A DNA stretch of 64,000 nucleotides, from assembly GCF_001953865.1 (NCBI RefSeq), contig NZ_MQUQ01000021.1, positions 124,001 to 188,000 of the forward strand, given 5' to 3'. The position numbers were made by a program, and so were the translations under genes. Source of the stretch: Amycolatopsis coloradensis. Lineage in GTDB: Bacteria > Actinomycetota > Actinomycetes > Mycobacteriales > Pseudonocardiaceae. Shown here in pieces: positions 6,316 through 15,441 of the stretch. The notes under the pieces were generated by a model. The model was not told the origin of the DNA. It searched no databases and saw only the letters and a program-made list of their open reading frames with translations. Every line of letters starts with the position of its first letter. Positions within the stretch are counted from its first letter, which is position 1.

Positions 6316-9033
6316 GTGACGTCTCACGACGGTTTCGACAGTGTCGTGTTCGAACCGAAAAATCCAGCTCGGACCAGCGGATTCGTCTTCTGGAACGCCG
6401 GCGGGGGCACACCGGGCACCGGGGAGGTGACGGTCGCTCTGCCGGAGATCCGGACAGTGCCGTGTGTCCGGCTCCCGATAGCCGAGGCGCTCCCCGTCCT
6501 CCTGCGGCTGCGCACGAGTGACGATCCCTCCGCGCGCTTCTGGAGCACAGCGGCCACGGCGGCGTTGAGGCTCGCCGAGGCGGGCCGCCTGCTTCCCGGT
6601 ATCACGGAGTCCGATGTGGACGCCTGGCGCGCGGGGCCGCTGGAACCCGCCGATGCCTCGTGGCTGCGCGAGCTGTCCGAGGCGATGCCGCCGGAGGCAC
6701 GGGCGATCCCGGGCGAGGGCAACCTGCTGCCCGCACGGTATCCGCTGTTGCGCGCGTTTCTCGACGCGGTGGCCGACACCCTTCCCCGGACACCCGCGGC
6801 CGCGCAGGCGGCAGGCGTCAAGGCCTTCGCCGCCCCACCGGCGCACCGCGTCCCGCAGCTGCGGGACTGGGCGGCCGAGGTCGCGGCCGGACTGGACTCC
6901 GGTGTCCGGGTCTCGGTGCGGATCGAGGCGTCAGGGGACGACTTCACCAGCGGCCGGTTCACCGGGATCGTCCAGGTGCACAGCCTCGCCGATCCGGGTG
7001 TCCTGGTCGACGCGGCCGCGCTGTGGTCGGGTGACGACCGGTTCGGCCCGCGTGCCCGGATCGACGTGATGCTGGCCCTGCGCCGCGCCGCCCAGCTCTG
7101 GCCACCGCTGGAACCCCTGCTCGGCGCGGCGGTGCCCGACGAGGTCGGACTCCGCGACAGCGACGTCACCGAACTGCTCACCACCGCCGCGCCCCTGCTG
7201 GCGACGGCGGGCATCGACGTCCACTGGCCCGCCGATCTCGCCCGTGATCTGAGTGCGAAAGCCGTCATCGGCGGCGGTGACGCGCCACCGGACGACCTTC
7301 CGTCGTTCTTCGCCGGCGGGAAACTACTGCAATTCGACTGGCAGCTGGCCCTCGGTGGCGCCCCGCTCACCGCCGCCGAGATGGACACGCTGGCCGAGGC
7401 TCACCGTCCCGTCGTGCGGTTGCGTGATCAGTGGGTGCTCGTCGACCCCGCGCTGGCGGCGAAGGCACGGGACCGTGCCCTGAAACCGCTGACCCCGATC
7501 GACGCGCTCGGCGCCGCCCTGAGCGGCACGGCCGAGGTCGACGGCGAACGCGTCGACGTCCTCACCGACGGCTGGCTCACCGCCCTGCGGGAACGGCTGC
7601 TCGCACCACCCGAACCGCAGGCCCCGCCGGCGGGCCTGGCCGCGACCCTGCGCGACTACCAGATGCGTGGCCTGCAATGGCTCACCGCGATGACGTCGAT
7701 CGGGCTCGGTGGCTGTCTCGCCGACGACATGGGGCTCGGCAAGACGATCACGCTGATCTCGCTCCACCTGCATCGCGCGGACGGCCCGACCCTGGTCGTC
7801 TGCCCCGCCTCGCTGCTGGGCAACTGGGAACGCGAGATCACCCGGTTCGCCCCCGGCGTCCCGGTCCGGCGGTTCCACGGCACCGAACGCTCCCTCGAGG
7901 ATCTCGGCGGCGGTTTCGTGCTGACGACCTACGGCACCTTGCGTGTCGACCCGGAACCGCTGGGAGGAGTCCACTGGGGACTGCTGGTCGCCGACGAGGC
8001 CCAGCACGTCAAGAACCACCGGTCCGGCACGGCGAAGGCGTTGCGGACGCTGACGTCGTCGGCCCGGGTGGCGCTGACGGGCACACCGGTGGAGAACAAC
8101 CTCGCCGAACTGTGGGCGATCCTCGACTGGACCACCCCCGGCCTCCTCGGCACGATGGCCGACTTCCGCCGGGTGTGGGCGAAACCTGTCGAGTCCGGGA
8201 AGGACCCGGCCGCCGCGGAGCAACTCTCCCGGCTGGTCCGTCCCTTCCTGTTGCGGCGCCGCAAGTCCGATCCGGGGATCGCGCCGGAACTGCCGGCGAA
8301 GACCGAGACGGACCGGCCGGTCACGCTCACCACCGAGCAGGCGGCTCTGTACGAGGCGACGGTGCGGGAAATGATGGCCGAGATCGCCGGCAGTGAAGGC
8401 ATCGCGCGCCGCGGCCGGATCGTCAAGCTGCTCACCGGGCTCAAACAGATCTGCAACCACCCCGCGCAATACCTCAAGGAACCGTCGGACGCGGTGCTGG
8501 ACGGCCGGTCCGGCAAACTCGAACTGCTCGACGAACTCCTCGGCACGATCATCGCCGAGGACGGCGCGGTGCTGGTGTTCACGCAGTACGTCGCCATGGC
8601 GCGGCTGCTGGAACGCCATCTCGCGCAGCGCGGGATCGCCACGCTGCTGCTGCACGGTGGCACCCCGGTGCCCAAACGCGAGGACCTCGTGCGGCGGTTC
8701 CAGGCCGGTGAGGCGCCGGTGTTCCTGTTGTCGCTCAAGGCGGCCGGGACCGGGCTCAACCTGACCCGCGCCGATCACGTCGTGCACTACGACCGCTGGT
8801 GGAATCCCGCGGTGGAGGACCAGGCGACCGACCGCGCGTACCGGATCGGGCAGACCCGCCCGGTGCAGGTGCACCGGCTCATCGCCGAGGGCTCGGTCGA
8901 GGATCGGATCGCGGCGATGCTGCGGGAGAAACGCGCGCTCGCGGACGCGGTGCTCGCCGGCGGCGAGGCCGCCCTGACCGAACTGACCGACGCGGAACTG
9001 GCCGATCTGGTCGAGTTGAGGAGCCGCCGATGA
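6316..9033 (+). CDS. SNF2/Swi2-family DNA-dependent ATPase (bacterial DEAD/DEAH helicase)
   Basis: 905 residues from GTG 6316. The N-terminal ~440 residues form the SNF2-associated bacterial region. The ATPase core follows: LRDYQMRGLQWL (motif Q/0), DDMGLGKT (motif I, about residues 469-476), VADEAQH (motif II, DEAQ, about 558-562), ALTGTPVENN (III), VLVFTQY (IV), LSLKAAGTGLNL (V) and DRAYRIGQTRPV (VI). It should remodel nucleoprotein or translocate on duplex DNA. The stop overlaps the start of a SWIM zinc-finger gene (ATGA), the standard partnership for this family. It lies divergent from a TetR gene. Confidence 0.95.
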   Translation: MTSHDGFDSVVFEPKNPARTSGFVFWNAGGGTPGTGEVTVALPEIRTVPCVRLPIAEALPVLLRLRTSDDPSARFWSTAATAALRLAEAGRLLPGITESDVDAWRAGPLEPADASWLRELSEAMPPEARAIPGEGNLLPARYPLLRAFLDAVADTLPRTPAAAQAAGVKAFAAPPAHRVPQLRDWAAEVAAGLDSGVRVSVRIEASGDDFTSGRFTGIVQVHSLADPGVLVDAAALWSGDDRFGPRARIDVMLALRRAAQLWPPLEPLLGAAVPDEVGLRDSDVTELLTTAAPLLATAGIDVHWPADLARDLSAKAVIGGGDAPPDDLPSFFAGGKLLQFDWQLALGGAPLTAAEMDTLAEAHRPVVRLRDQWVLVDPALAAKARDRALKPLTPIDALGAALSGTAEVDGERVDVLTDGWLTALRERLLAPPEPQAPPAGLAATLRDYQMRGLQWLTAMTSIGLGGCLADDMGLGKTITLISLHLHRADGPTLVVCPASLLGNWEREITRFAPGVPVRRFHGTERSLEDLGGGFVLTTYGTLRVDPEPLGGVHWGLLVADEAQHVKNHRSGTAKALRTLTSSARVALTGTPVENNLAELWAILDWTTPGLLGTMADFRRVWAKPVESGKDPAAAEQLSRLVRPFLLRRRKSDPGIAPELPAKTETDRPVTLTTEQAALYEATVREMMAEIAGSEGIARRGRIVKLLTGLKQICNHPAQYLKEPSDAVLDGRSGKLELLDELLGTIIAEDGAVLVFTQYVAMARLLERHLAQRGIATLLLHGGTPVPKREDLVRRFQAGEAPVFLLSLKAAGTGLNLTRADHVVHYDRWWNPAVEDQATDRAYRIGQTRPVQVHRLIAEGSVEDRIAAMLREKRALADAVLAGGEAALTELTDAELADLVELRSRR

Positions 9034-10190
9034 GTACCCCCGACGATCGCGTCCGCGGCTTCCCCGCCTTCGGCAGGCAGGGTGGTCACGGCCAGTTCGC
9101 CCGCTCGTGGTGGGGCCGCGCGTGGATCAGCGCTATGGAGGACACCGCGCTGGACCTGCGGCAGCTCAAACAGGGCCGCAAGTACGCCGCGGCGGGCCGG
9201 GTGGGGCCGATCACGGTCAGCCCCGGCCGCATCGCCGCCGTGGTCGACGACGAGGAGGGCCAGTACCGCACCGAGGTCCGGCTCGCGGAGCTGACCGGCA
9301 CCGAATGGGACCGGTTCCTCGACCGGGTCGCCTCCCGCGCCGGGCATCTGGCCGCGCTGCTGGACCGGGACATGCCGCACGACCTCGTCGAGGCCGCCGA
9401 CGACGCCGGGGTGCACCTGCTGCCCGGGATCGGTGACCTCGACCCGGACTGCGACTGTCCCGGCTGGGAACTGCCGTGCCGTCATGCCGCGGCGCTGTCG
9501 TTCCAGGCCTCGTGGCTGCTCGACGCGGATCCGTTCGTGCTGCTGCTGATGCGCGGCAAAGGCGAGCGGGAGCTCCTCGACGAGTTGCAGCGGCGCAACG
9601 CGCCACGGTTCGTGCGCACCGGGGACGACGACACCCCGGCCGAGCGGGCCTACGCCGACGAGCCGGGCCCGTTGCCGGATCTCGCCGCGTTCGTGCCCGC
9701 CGGGGGACCGACCGTGCCGGAAGCACCCGGCATCCCGGCGGAGACCTTCGCCCTGCTGGCCGCCAACGCGAGTCAGGCGGCCGTCGCGCTGCTGGCGTCG
9801 CAGCCGAAGCTCACCCGCAAGCAGGACGCCGTCCGCCTCGCCGCGACCCGTCCGGAGACCGCCGGCAGGCTGCGCCCGGCGGAGAACGGTGAGAACTTCG
9901 ACCGCGCGGTGCTGGCCTGGCGGCACGGTGGCCGAGCCGGTCTCGAAGTCCTGGAGACCGCGTGGACACCGCCGTCGCAGGCGATGGGCCGGGCGCGGGC
10001 GGCCTTCACCGAGGTGATGGACGATCCCGGCGAGGGCCTGGACGTCGAACGCAACCACTGCACCGTCCACGGAACGGGTGTGCAGGTGCGGCTGGGCAAG
10101 GACGGGCTCTGGTACCCGTACCGCGATCAGTGGCCCGCCGGCCCGCCCGAAACCGATCCCGGAGCGCTGTTCGCCGCGTTGCTCGGCTGA
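9030..10190 (+). CDS. SWIM zinc-finger protein, SNF2 partner
   Basis: 386 residues. The start is the ATG of the ATGA overlap with the SNF2 gene. GQFARSWWGRAWISAME near the N-terminus is typical of this family. The SWIM finger at about residues 140-153 reads CDCPGWELPCRH, i.e. the CxC...CxH zinc ligands. SWIM proteins bind DNA or protein and occur beside bacterial SNF2 ATPases, pointing to a common complex. Its last 64 nt overlap, antisense, the 3' end of the DUF4865 gene. Confidence 0.92.
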   Translation: MSTPDDRVRGFPAFGRQGGHGQFARSWWGRAWISAMEDTALDLRQLKQGRKYAAAGRVGPITVSPGRIAAVVDDEEGQYRTEVRLAELTGTEWDRFLDRVASRAGHLAALLDRDMPHDLVEAADDAGVHLLPGIGDLDPDCDCPGWELPCRHAAALSFQASWLLDADPFVLLLMRGKGERELLDELQRRNAPRFVRTGDDDTPAERAYADEPGPLPDLAAFVPAGGPTVPEAPGIPAETFALLAANASQAAVALLASQPKLTRKQDAVRLAATRPETAGRLRPAENGENFDRAVLAWRHGGRAGLEVLETAWTPPSQAMGRARAAFTEVMDDPGEGLDVERNHCTVHGTGVQVRLGKDGLWYPYRDQWPAGPPETDPGALFAALLG

Positions 10191-10765
10191 TCCCACTGCC
10201 GTCCTCGCCGCAGCTCAGGCAGCTGTGGCGAGGACAGGTGGAGGATCCGGTACCGGACCTCGTCCGACTCCGGCGCCTGGTCACGCCACAGGCTGTAGCG
10301 CACCACCTCCCACGTACGCGGATCGACGGCCAGCGCGCCGGAATGCGCGCCGTCCCGCCGCAGGTGCTCGCGAAGCCCGTCGAGCGCCTCACTCAGGAAC
10401 GCGACCGGGTCGGTCTCGGCGGGGATCCGCTCGACGTGCTTTCCCGCCGCCACGGGGGCAGTGCCGAACGCCGGTCCCTCCTCGAACCCGAGCACGGTCC
10501 AGTGCTGCACGGCGGGACGCCCGAACGAGTCGACGATGCCGCTGAACGGGCCGCCGAACAGGAAGGCGTTCATCCCGGCCTGGTCGTGCCACAGGTAGAA
10601 GGGCGAGTACTGGTTGAGCGTCGAGCCGTCAATGCCGCGCTCGCGGATCCCGTACACCTTCAGCCCCAGGCCGCCGAAGTCGTCGAGCAGATGTCCGCGA
10701 GTGGCGACGCGTTCGCGGATGACGCCCATGTCGTAGTCAGCGGGGAGAGTGATCTCGTACTGCAT
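10127..10765 (-). CDS. DUF4865 family protein
   Basis: 212 residues starting MQYEITLPADYDMGVIRERV, the conserved family opening. WHDQAGMNAFLFGGPFSGI and WTVLGFEEGPAFG are further DUF4865 signatures. Function is unproven; members often sit beside LysR/HxlR/MarR-type regulators. Two further in-frame ATGs lie 6 and 18 nt upstream; I used the one giving the family start, and leaderless initiation is possible. The C-terminal tail after about residue 185 (low-complexity Ser/Gly/Pro) is encoded antisense to the end of the SWIM gene and looks like read-through beyond the original stop. Confidence 0.8.
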   Translation of the reverse strand: MQYEITLPADYDMGVIRERVATRGHLLDDFGGLGLKVYGIRERGIDGSTLNQYSPFYLWHDQAGMNAFLFGGPFSGIVDSFGRPAVQHWTVLGFEEGPAFGTAPVAAGKHVERIPAETDPVAFLSEALDGLREHLRRDGAHSGALAVDPRTWEVVRYSLWRDQAPESDEVRYRILHLSSPQLPELRRGRQWDQPSNAANSAPGSVSGGPAGH

Positions 10766-10777
10766 CGCATGCATGCA

Positions 10778-10795
10778 GTACATACTAGTAGGTAC
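10778..10795. promoter_or_regulatory. Operator-like palindrome upstream of DUF4865
   Basis: GTACATACTAGTAGGTAC is an 18-bp palindrome matching its reverse complement at 16 of 18 positions with core TACTAGTA. It ends 13 nt upstream of the proposed start and contains a minus-strand -10-like TAGTAT. The position fits repressor control by a regulator encoded elsewhere. Confidence 0.5.
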
Positions 10796-10862
10796 AGAAC
10801 GTGGGCAGGGGACTCCGACCCGAAACTCCCGGTGGGAACTTCACCGCTCCCAGCGTAGTCCG

Positions 10863-11294
10863 TTACTTCCTGCTGAGCCGGACGATCCCTTCACCGTCCT
10901 GCACCGCGACGACGACGATCACCTGCCGGTTGATCTGGTGCGTCATCCCCGGTGGACCGGACACCGCCCCGCCCATCCCGCCGGACGAGGGAGCGAGACC
11001 CACCTTCCCCGCCTGGACCGTGACCGACAGCGGCCCGGCACCGCCGTCGTTGGGAACCTGATCGCCGGTCCGCACCAGCACCTCACACTCCCCGTCGGAG
11101 CAGGCTCTCAGATTCCGCCCGTCCACCGCGACGAACGGCGCACCGGACGGGGCCGCGACCCCGGCCAACGGCGCATTCTCCGCCGGCGGAGTCGAACTCG
11201 CCGCGGCGAAGATCGGTGTCGGCTGAGCCGTCGAGCAACCGGCGGCCAACAGCGCCAGGGGAACCAGGACCAGGCATCTTCGGCGATCGACCAT
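10863..11294 (-). CDS. Putative lipoprotein
   Basis: 143 residues with a lipoprotein signal: basic MVDRRR, hydrophobic CLVLVPLALL, lipobox LLAAGC with Cys20 as the lipidation site. The mature part has a Ser/Thr/Pro-rich linker and one candidate disulfide (CSDGEC near residue 65). No enzyme motif is visible. It should be exported and anchored to the outer face of the membrane after Lgt/LspA processing. Flanked by unrelated genes with a 226-nt gap upstream in which I see nothing definite. Confidence 0.75.
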   Translation of the reverse strand: MVDRRRCLVLVPLALLAAGCSTAQPTPIFAAASSTPPAENAPLAGVAAPSGAPFVAVDGRNLRACSDGECEVLVRTGDQVPNDGGAGPLSVTVQAGKVGLAPSSGGMGGAVSGPPGMTHQINRQVIVVVAVQDGEGIVRLSRK

Positions 11295-11520
11295 GACCGA
11301 CGAACGTAGCCGACGCAGACGTCCCTGGATGCACCCGAATTCCGCAATCCTGCCGCCGTTCGCCCTGATCAGCGGCCGTCCCGCCGGGGAAGCCGGCCGA
11401 ACCGGAGCACCACGTGGTCAGGCGAGTACGGAGTGTCCGTGGACGTCTCTATTTCCCCACGCCCCTACTTCTCTCCACCGGTCCGGCCGACTTGACCTTG
11501 CTCCGTCGTCGACCCCAGAC

Positions 11521-13140
11521 TCAGACCTCCGCACGGGCAAGGATCGCCCGCGTGTCCACACCGGACGGAAGCGTCCCGAACGCGACACCCCAGTCACCAC
11601 CCAGCCGCGACGCGCAGAACGCGTCCGCCACCGCCGTCGTCCCGTGCCGCACCAGCAACGAGCCCTGCAACACCAACGCCATCGACTCGACCAGCCGCCG
11701 CGCCCGGTACTCGACGTCCGACAGATCGGACAACTCCTTGCGCAGCCTGCCCACCGCGTCGTCCAGCCGCGCGTCGGCCCCGGACGCCTGCTCGACCTCC
11801 GCGAAGTACGCCGCCACCGACTCCGGCTGCTTCGCCATCGCCCGCAACGCGTCCAGCGCCGCGACGTTGCCCGAACCTTCCCAGATCGACATCAGCGGAG
11901 CCTCACGGTAGAGCCGCGGCATCCCCGACTCCTCCACGTACCCGTTGCCGCCCAGGCACTCCAGCGCCTCCACCGCATGCGACGGACCACGTTTACACAC
12001 CCAGTACTTCGTCACCGCCAGCCCCAGCCGACGGAACGCCTGCTCCTGCTCGTCATCCGGCCGGTCGGTCGCCGCCGCCAGCCGCATCCCGACCGTCGTC
12101 GCCGCCTCGGACTCCACGACGAGGTCCGCCAGCACGTTGCCCATCAGCGGCTGATCCACCAGGTTCGCCCCGAACGCGTGACGATGCCGCGCGTGGTGGA
12201 GGGCACGCACGGCGCCGTACCGCATCCCCGACGCGCTCCCGACCGCGCAGTCCAGCCGGGTGTTGTTCACCATCTCGATGATGGTGCGGACGCCGCGGCC
12301 TTCCTCGCCGACCAGCCAGCCGATCGCGTCGTCGTACTCGATCTCCGACGACGCGTTGGACCGGTTGCCCAGCTTGTCCTTCAGCCGCTGCAACCGGATC
12401 CCGTTGCGCGACCCGTCCGGCAGGACACGGGGGAGAAGGAAACACGACAGCCCGCCCGGTGCCTGGGCCAGCGTCAGGAACATGTCCGACATCGGCGCCG
12501 AGGTGAACCACTTGTGCCCGACGATCACGTAACCGCCGTCACCCAGCGGCCGCGCCGTCGTCGTGTTCACCCGGACGTCCGAACCGCCCTGCTTCTCCGT
12601 CATCGACATCCCGGCGATCAGCCCGCGTTTCGTACTCGGCTCACGCAGCCCGAAGTCGTACTCCGTCGACGCCAGCAACGGCTCGTACCGCTCGGACAGC
12701 TCAGGAGTGAACCGCAACGCCGGAACCGCCGCGTACGTCATCGAAATCGGGCACGTATGCCCCGCGTCGACCTGACCCCAGACGTACATCTTCGCCGCCC
12801 GCGCCGCGTGCGCGCCCGGCCGGGAATCCCGCCACGGAGCCGCGTGCAGCCCGTAGGACACCGCGACGTCCATCAACTCGTGCCAGTACGGATGGAACTC
12901 GACCTCGTCGATCCGGTTCCCGACCCGGTCATGCGTCCGCAGCACCGGCTCGTTCTCGTTGACCAGCCTGCCCCATTCCTGGGCCTGCTCACTCCCGGCC
13001 AGCCTGCCGAGGGCGTGCACCTCCGCCACCGCCCAGCCGGCGCCCGCCCGCTCCAGACCCTCCAGCAGAGCCGGATCCGCGGCGACGTCGTATTCCGCCA
13101 GCGGCGGCACCTGGTTGGTGACCTCATGAGTGACCGGCAT
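11521..13140 (-). CDS. Acyl-CoA dehydrogenase, AidB-like
   Basis: 539 residues starting MPVTHEVTNQVPPLAEYD, with GGGAGG about 6 nt upstream. NQVPPLxxYDxxAxDxxL is the AidB/isovaleryl-CoA-dehydrogenase-like N-terminus. FAD-site elements include MSMTEKQGGSDVRVNTT and VGHKWFTSAPMSDMFL; the C-terminal ECLGGNGYVEE and IWEGSGNVAALD segments are typical. AidB proteins protect DNA from alkylation damage in enteric bacteria; whether this homologue does so or oxidises an acyl-CoA is open. It overlaps the upstream TetR gene by 17 nt, so regulator and enzyme form one operon. Confidence 0.9.
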   Translation of the reverse strand: MPVTHEVTNQVPPLAEYDVAADPALLEGLERAGAGWAVAEVHALGRLAGSEQAQEWGRLVNENEPVLRTHDRVGNRIDEVEFHPYWHELMDVAVSYGLHAAPWRDSRPGAHAARAAKMYVWGQVDAGHTCPISMTYAAVPALRFTPELSERYEPLLASTEYDFGLREPSTKRGLIAGMSMTEKQGGSDVRVNTTTARPLGDGGYVIVGHKWFTSAPMSDMFLTLAQAPGGLSCFLLPRVLPDGSRNGIRLQRLKDKLGNRSNASSEIEYDDAIGWLVGEEGRGVRTIIEMVNNTRLDCAVGSASGMRYGAVRALHHARHRHAFGANLVDQPLMGNVLADLVVESEAATTVGMRLAAATDRPDDEQEQAFRRLGLAVTKYWVCKRGPSHAVEALECLGGNGYVEESGMPRLYREAPLMSIWEGSGNVAALDALRAMAKQPESVAAYFAEVEQASGADARLDDAVGRLRKELSDLSDVEYRARRLVESMALVLQGSLLVRHGTTAVADAFCASRLGGDWGVAFGTLPSGVDTRAILARAEV

Positions 13141-13729
13141 CGGAACCTCCCAAAGAACGCAGGACGAAAGTGCGCAGCCCGGACACCTCGTCCGCACTGC
13201 CGGTGGTCAACGGGCCGATCAGCACTTCGGCCGCCGCCCCGACGAGCGCCGCCGCGGTGACCTCCGCGTCCTGAGCCGGGAGCACCCCGGAACGGACGCC
13301 GTCGGCCACGTGCTGGGCCACCACGTCACGGAACGCGCGCCGGAACACCAGCCGCTCGGCCTCGATCGGCGCGTCGACGGGCTCGGCCAGCAGCGCGTAC
13401 GCCATCCGCGGCGTCTTCAGCGCACGGCTCGCGAAGGTGTCGAAAACCGCCACGACCCGCTCCGCCGGCGTGCCGGGCCGCTCCGACACCGCGCGCACGG
13501 CCTCGACCTCACGCGTGACGACCTTCCGGAACAGCTCCACGACCAGCGCGGCCTTGGTGGGGAAGTGGCGGTACACGCTCCCGACCGCCACCCCGGCCCG
13601 CTCCGCGACCGCCGACACCGAGCAACCCGCGTACCCACGCTCGGCCAGCTGCTCCATGGCGGCGGCGAGGACGGCGTCGCGCTGGGCGTCCAGTCGCTCC
13701 TGGACCTTCGGGGTTCGGCGGTACGGCAC
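13124..13729 (-). CDS. TetR-family regulator of the AidB-like gene
   Basis: 201 residues from GTG. The helix-turn-helix lies at about residues 14-60: VLAAAMEQLAERGYAGCSV, then AERAGVAVGSVYRHFPTKAA. The remainder is the helical ligand domain. It is the first gene of an overlapping pair with the acyl-CoA dehydrogenase, so autoregulation plus control of that enzyme is likely. A 5-bp inverted repeat (GTGAA...TTCAC) lies just upstream. Confidence 0.9.
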   Translation of the reverse strand: MPYRRTPKVQERLDAQRDAVLAAAMEQLAERGYAGCSVSAVAERAGVAVGSVYRHFPTKAALVVELFRKVVTREVEAVRAVSERPGTPAERVVAVFDTFASRALKTPRMAYALLAEPVDAPIEAERLVFRRAFRDVVAQHVADGVRSGVLPAQDAEVTAAALVGAAAEVLIGPLTTGSADEVSGLRTFVLRSLGGSDAGHS

Positions 13730-13736
13730 TCAAGAA

Positions 13737-13753
13737 GTGAAGCACCGATTCAC
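13737..13753. promoter_or_regulatory. Candidate TetR operator
   Basis: GTGAA, 7 nt, TTCAC, placed 8 nt upstream of the TetR start in the 32-nt gap before the redoxin gene end. Short but well positioned for autoregulation. Confidence 0.35.
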
Positions 13754-13761
13754 ACCTTCAG

Positions 13762-14211
13762 TCAACGCATCCGCACGAGTTCGTCCAGCGCGACGGCGAT
13801 GCCCTTCCTGTCGTACGCGCTGGTGGGCATGGTCGCGGAATGAGCGTGCCGGACCACCCCCTCCCGATCGATCAGCAAGCTGCCGGACTGCTGCAAGGCA
13901 CCGAACACCTTTTTCACCAGCCCGACAGCCTCATGCGGGGTACCGCGCCGACCGGTCACCACCTGAAGCGACAACCCACGCTTCGCCCGCCAAGCCGCGG
14001 CCTCCTCCCGGCCTTCGGGAACAGCGACCAGCACCCGCACACCGGCGAGCTTCGCGAGGTCCCTCACGTGGCTGTTGCAGACAGGACACGTGGTCGAACG
14101 CAGGAAATACAGCAGCACATCGTCCGTACCGCGACAGTCCGAGAGGCGGACGACCTGCCCGGCCGTGTCCTCCAGCGCGAGGTCGGGGACCGTGGAACCG
14201 ATTTCGAACAT
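13762..14211 (-). CDS. Redoxin-domain (AhpC/TSA-like) protein
   Basis: 149 residues starting MFEIGSTVPDLALEDTAGQV; GAGGAG lies about 7 nt upstream. The thioredoxin-fold active site is LRSTTCPVCNSHV, a CxxC in the peroxiredoxin position, followed by the strand GVRVLVAVPE and QSGSLLIDREGVVRHAH. It should reduce peroxides or act as a thiol oxidoreductase. It follows an ECF sigma gene by 19 nt on the same strand, so it may be that sigma factor's cotranscribed effector. Confidence 0.85.
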   Translation of the reverse strand: MFEIGSTVPDLALEDTAGQVVRLSDCRGTDDVLLYFLRSTTCPVCNSHVRDLAKLAGVRVLVAVPEGREEAAAWRAKRGLSLQVVTGRRGTPHEAVGLVKKVFGALQQSGSLLIDREGVVRHAHSATMPTSAYDRKGIAVALDELVRMR

Positions 14212-14230
14212 GACGACTCCTCGAGAGAAA

Positions 14231-14815
14231 TCAGGGAATGGGGTTACCGAGAAGGACACGAACCGTCGCCCGCGCCCGATGCAGCCGGGACTTCATCGCG
14301 GCCGTACTCAAACCGAGCGCGTCGGCGACCGCACGGCCCGAATACCCCTGGACGTCACGCATGATCAGCACGCGACGCTGATCAGCGGGCAACTCGGCGA
14401 TCGCCGCCGCCACCCGCCGCGCCTCCAGCCGCTGCAGGACGTCGTCCTCCGCCGAGACCACCGCGTCCGACCACACCAGGTCGTCCCCGCGCAACTCCCG
14501 CCGAGCCCGCCGCAGGCACTCGTTACGTACGATCCGGAACATCCACGACGCCAGCGCACCGGAAGCCCGCAACGTGCCGATCTTGCGGTACAGGATGATC
14601 AGCGCCTCCTGCGCGGAATCCTCCGCGTCCTCCGGCGAAGCACAGAGCGACCGCGCGAAACGCTGCACATGCGGATGGGAACCCGAGACCAGGGTGGCGA
14701 TGGCGGTCTCATCCCCGCCCGGCGCGGCCACGATCAACGACTCCCTCGGCCACTCGGCCTTCACGACGACCTCCTCCAGCACCGGGCTCGTCCCGGCCCC
14801 TACAAGAGCAGCCAT
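14231..14815 (-). CDS. ECF RNA polymerase sigma factor
   Basis: 194 residues. Region 2 is at about 45-110: FARSLCASPEDAEDSAQEAL, then SWMFRIVRNECLRRARR. Region 4 is at about 135-190: LPADQRRVLIMRDVQGYSGR, then LGLSTAAMKSRLHRARA. No anti-sigma gene is adjacent; the downstream redoxin gene is probably cotranscribed, which hints at an oxidative or thiol signal. It is divergent from the DinB-like gene across about 100 nt. Confidence 0.9.
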   Translation of the reverse strand: MAALVGAGTSPVLEEVVVKAEWPRESLIVAAPGGDETAIATLVSGSHPHVQRFARSLCASPEDAEDSAQEALIILYRKIGTLRASGALASWMFRIVRNECLRRARRELRGDDLVWSDAVVSAEDDVLQRLEARRVAAAIAELPADQRRVLIMRDVQGYSGRAVADALGLSTAAMKSRLHRARATVRVLLGNPIP

Positions 14816-14915
14816 CCAGGCCGAAGGATTCAGCCGTCCTCACGTGACCCCGCTCACCACCCCATCGCGCGGTTCACCAGCCGGCCCCACACCACCCGAT
14901 GGCATGATCGCCACT

Positions 14916-15431
14916 ATGACGTGGACCGCCCCCGAGGTGACCCGCCCGTCCGGCGACACCGCCGCCGACGAGCGCATTCTCCTGCCCGCCCTGCTGGCCT
15001 GGCACCGCAGCACCTTCCTCGGCAAACTCACCGGCCTCACCGGAGAACAACTCGCCCAGGCCTCGGTCCCGCCCTCCAACCTCACCCTCCTCGGCCTCAT
15101 CCGCCACCTCGCCAAGGTCGAACGCATCTGGTTCCGCCTGCGCTACGCCGCACAGGACCTCGAACCGCTCTACGACCTCGCCCTCGGCAAGGACCACGAC
15201 TTCGAAGTCCTCGACGCCACCAAAGCCGAAGAGGCCTACCACACCCTCCTCGAGGAAATCCGCCTCGCCGACGAAGCCGCCGCCGACGGATCCCTCGACG
15301 ACACCTTCGACCTCGGCGGAAACCCGTTCTCACTCCGCATGCTCTACGTCCACATGATCGGCGAATACGCCCGCCACAACGGCCACGCCGACCTCATCCG
15401 CGAACGCGTCGACGGCACCACCGGCGCCTAG
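14916..15431 (+). CDS. DinB-family (DUF664) protein
   Basis: 171 residues starting MTWTAPEVTR; an alternative ATG lies 12 nt upstream. The four-helix DinB/DUF664 pattern is clear: LLPALLAWHRSTFLGKLTGL, LTLLGLIRHLAKVERIWF and RMLYVHMIGEYARHNGHADL. The His residues (WH, RHL, EYARHNGH) are the usual metal ligands. Such proteins include mycothiol- and bacillithiol-dependent transferases, but most DUF664 members have no assigned substrate. It starts a plus-strand run with the ProC-like and HemK-like genes. Confidence 0.88.
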   Translation: MTWTAPEVTRPSGDTAADERILLPALLAWHRSTFLGKLTGLTGEQLAQASVPPSNLTLLGLIRHLAKVERIWFRLRYAAQDLEPLYDLALGKDHDFEVLDATKAEEAYHTLLEEIRLADEAAADGSLDDTFDLGGNPFSLRMLYVHMIGEYARHNGHADLIRERVDGTTGA

Positions 15432-15441
15432 GGGAGTGACC

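Noticed and set aside
7324..8874. Long minus-strand frame opposite the SNF2 gene
   Set aside because: All SNF2 motifs are on the plus strand; the antisense reading is Arg/Gln/Gly-rich low-complexity sequence with no start signal.
11293..13260. Long plus-strand frame opposite the AidB-like gene
   Set aside because: Arg/His/Pro-rich antisense reading; the acyl-CoA dehydrogenase on the other strand has full family motifs and a good ribosome-binding site.
13737..13753. Calling the TetR-upstream GTGAA/TTCAC repeat a firm operator
   Set aside because: Kept only as a low-confidence feature: 5-bp arms are short enough to occur by chance.
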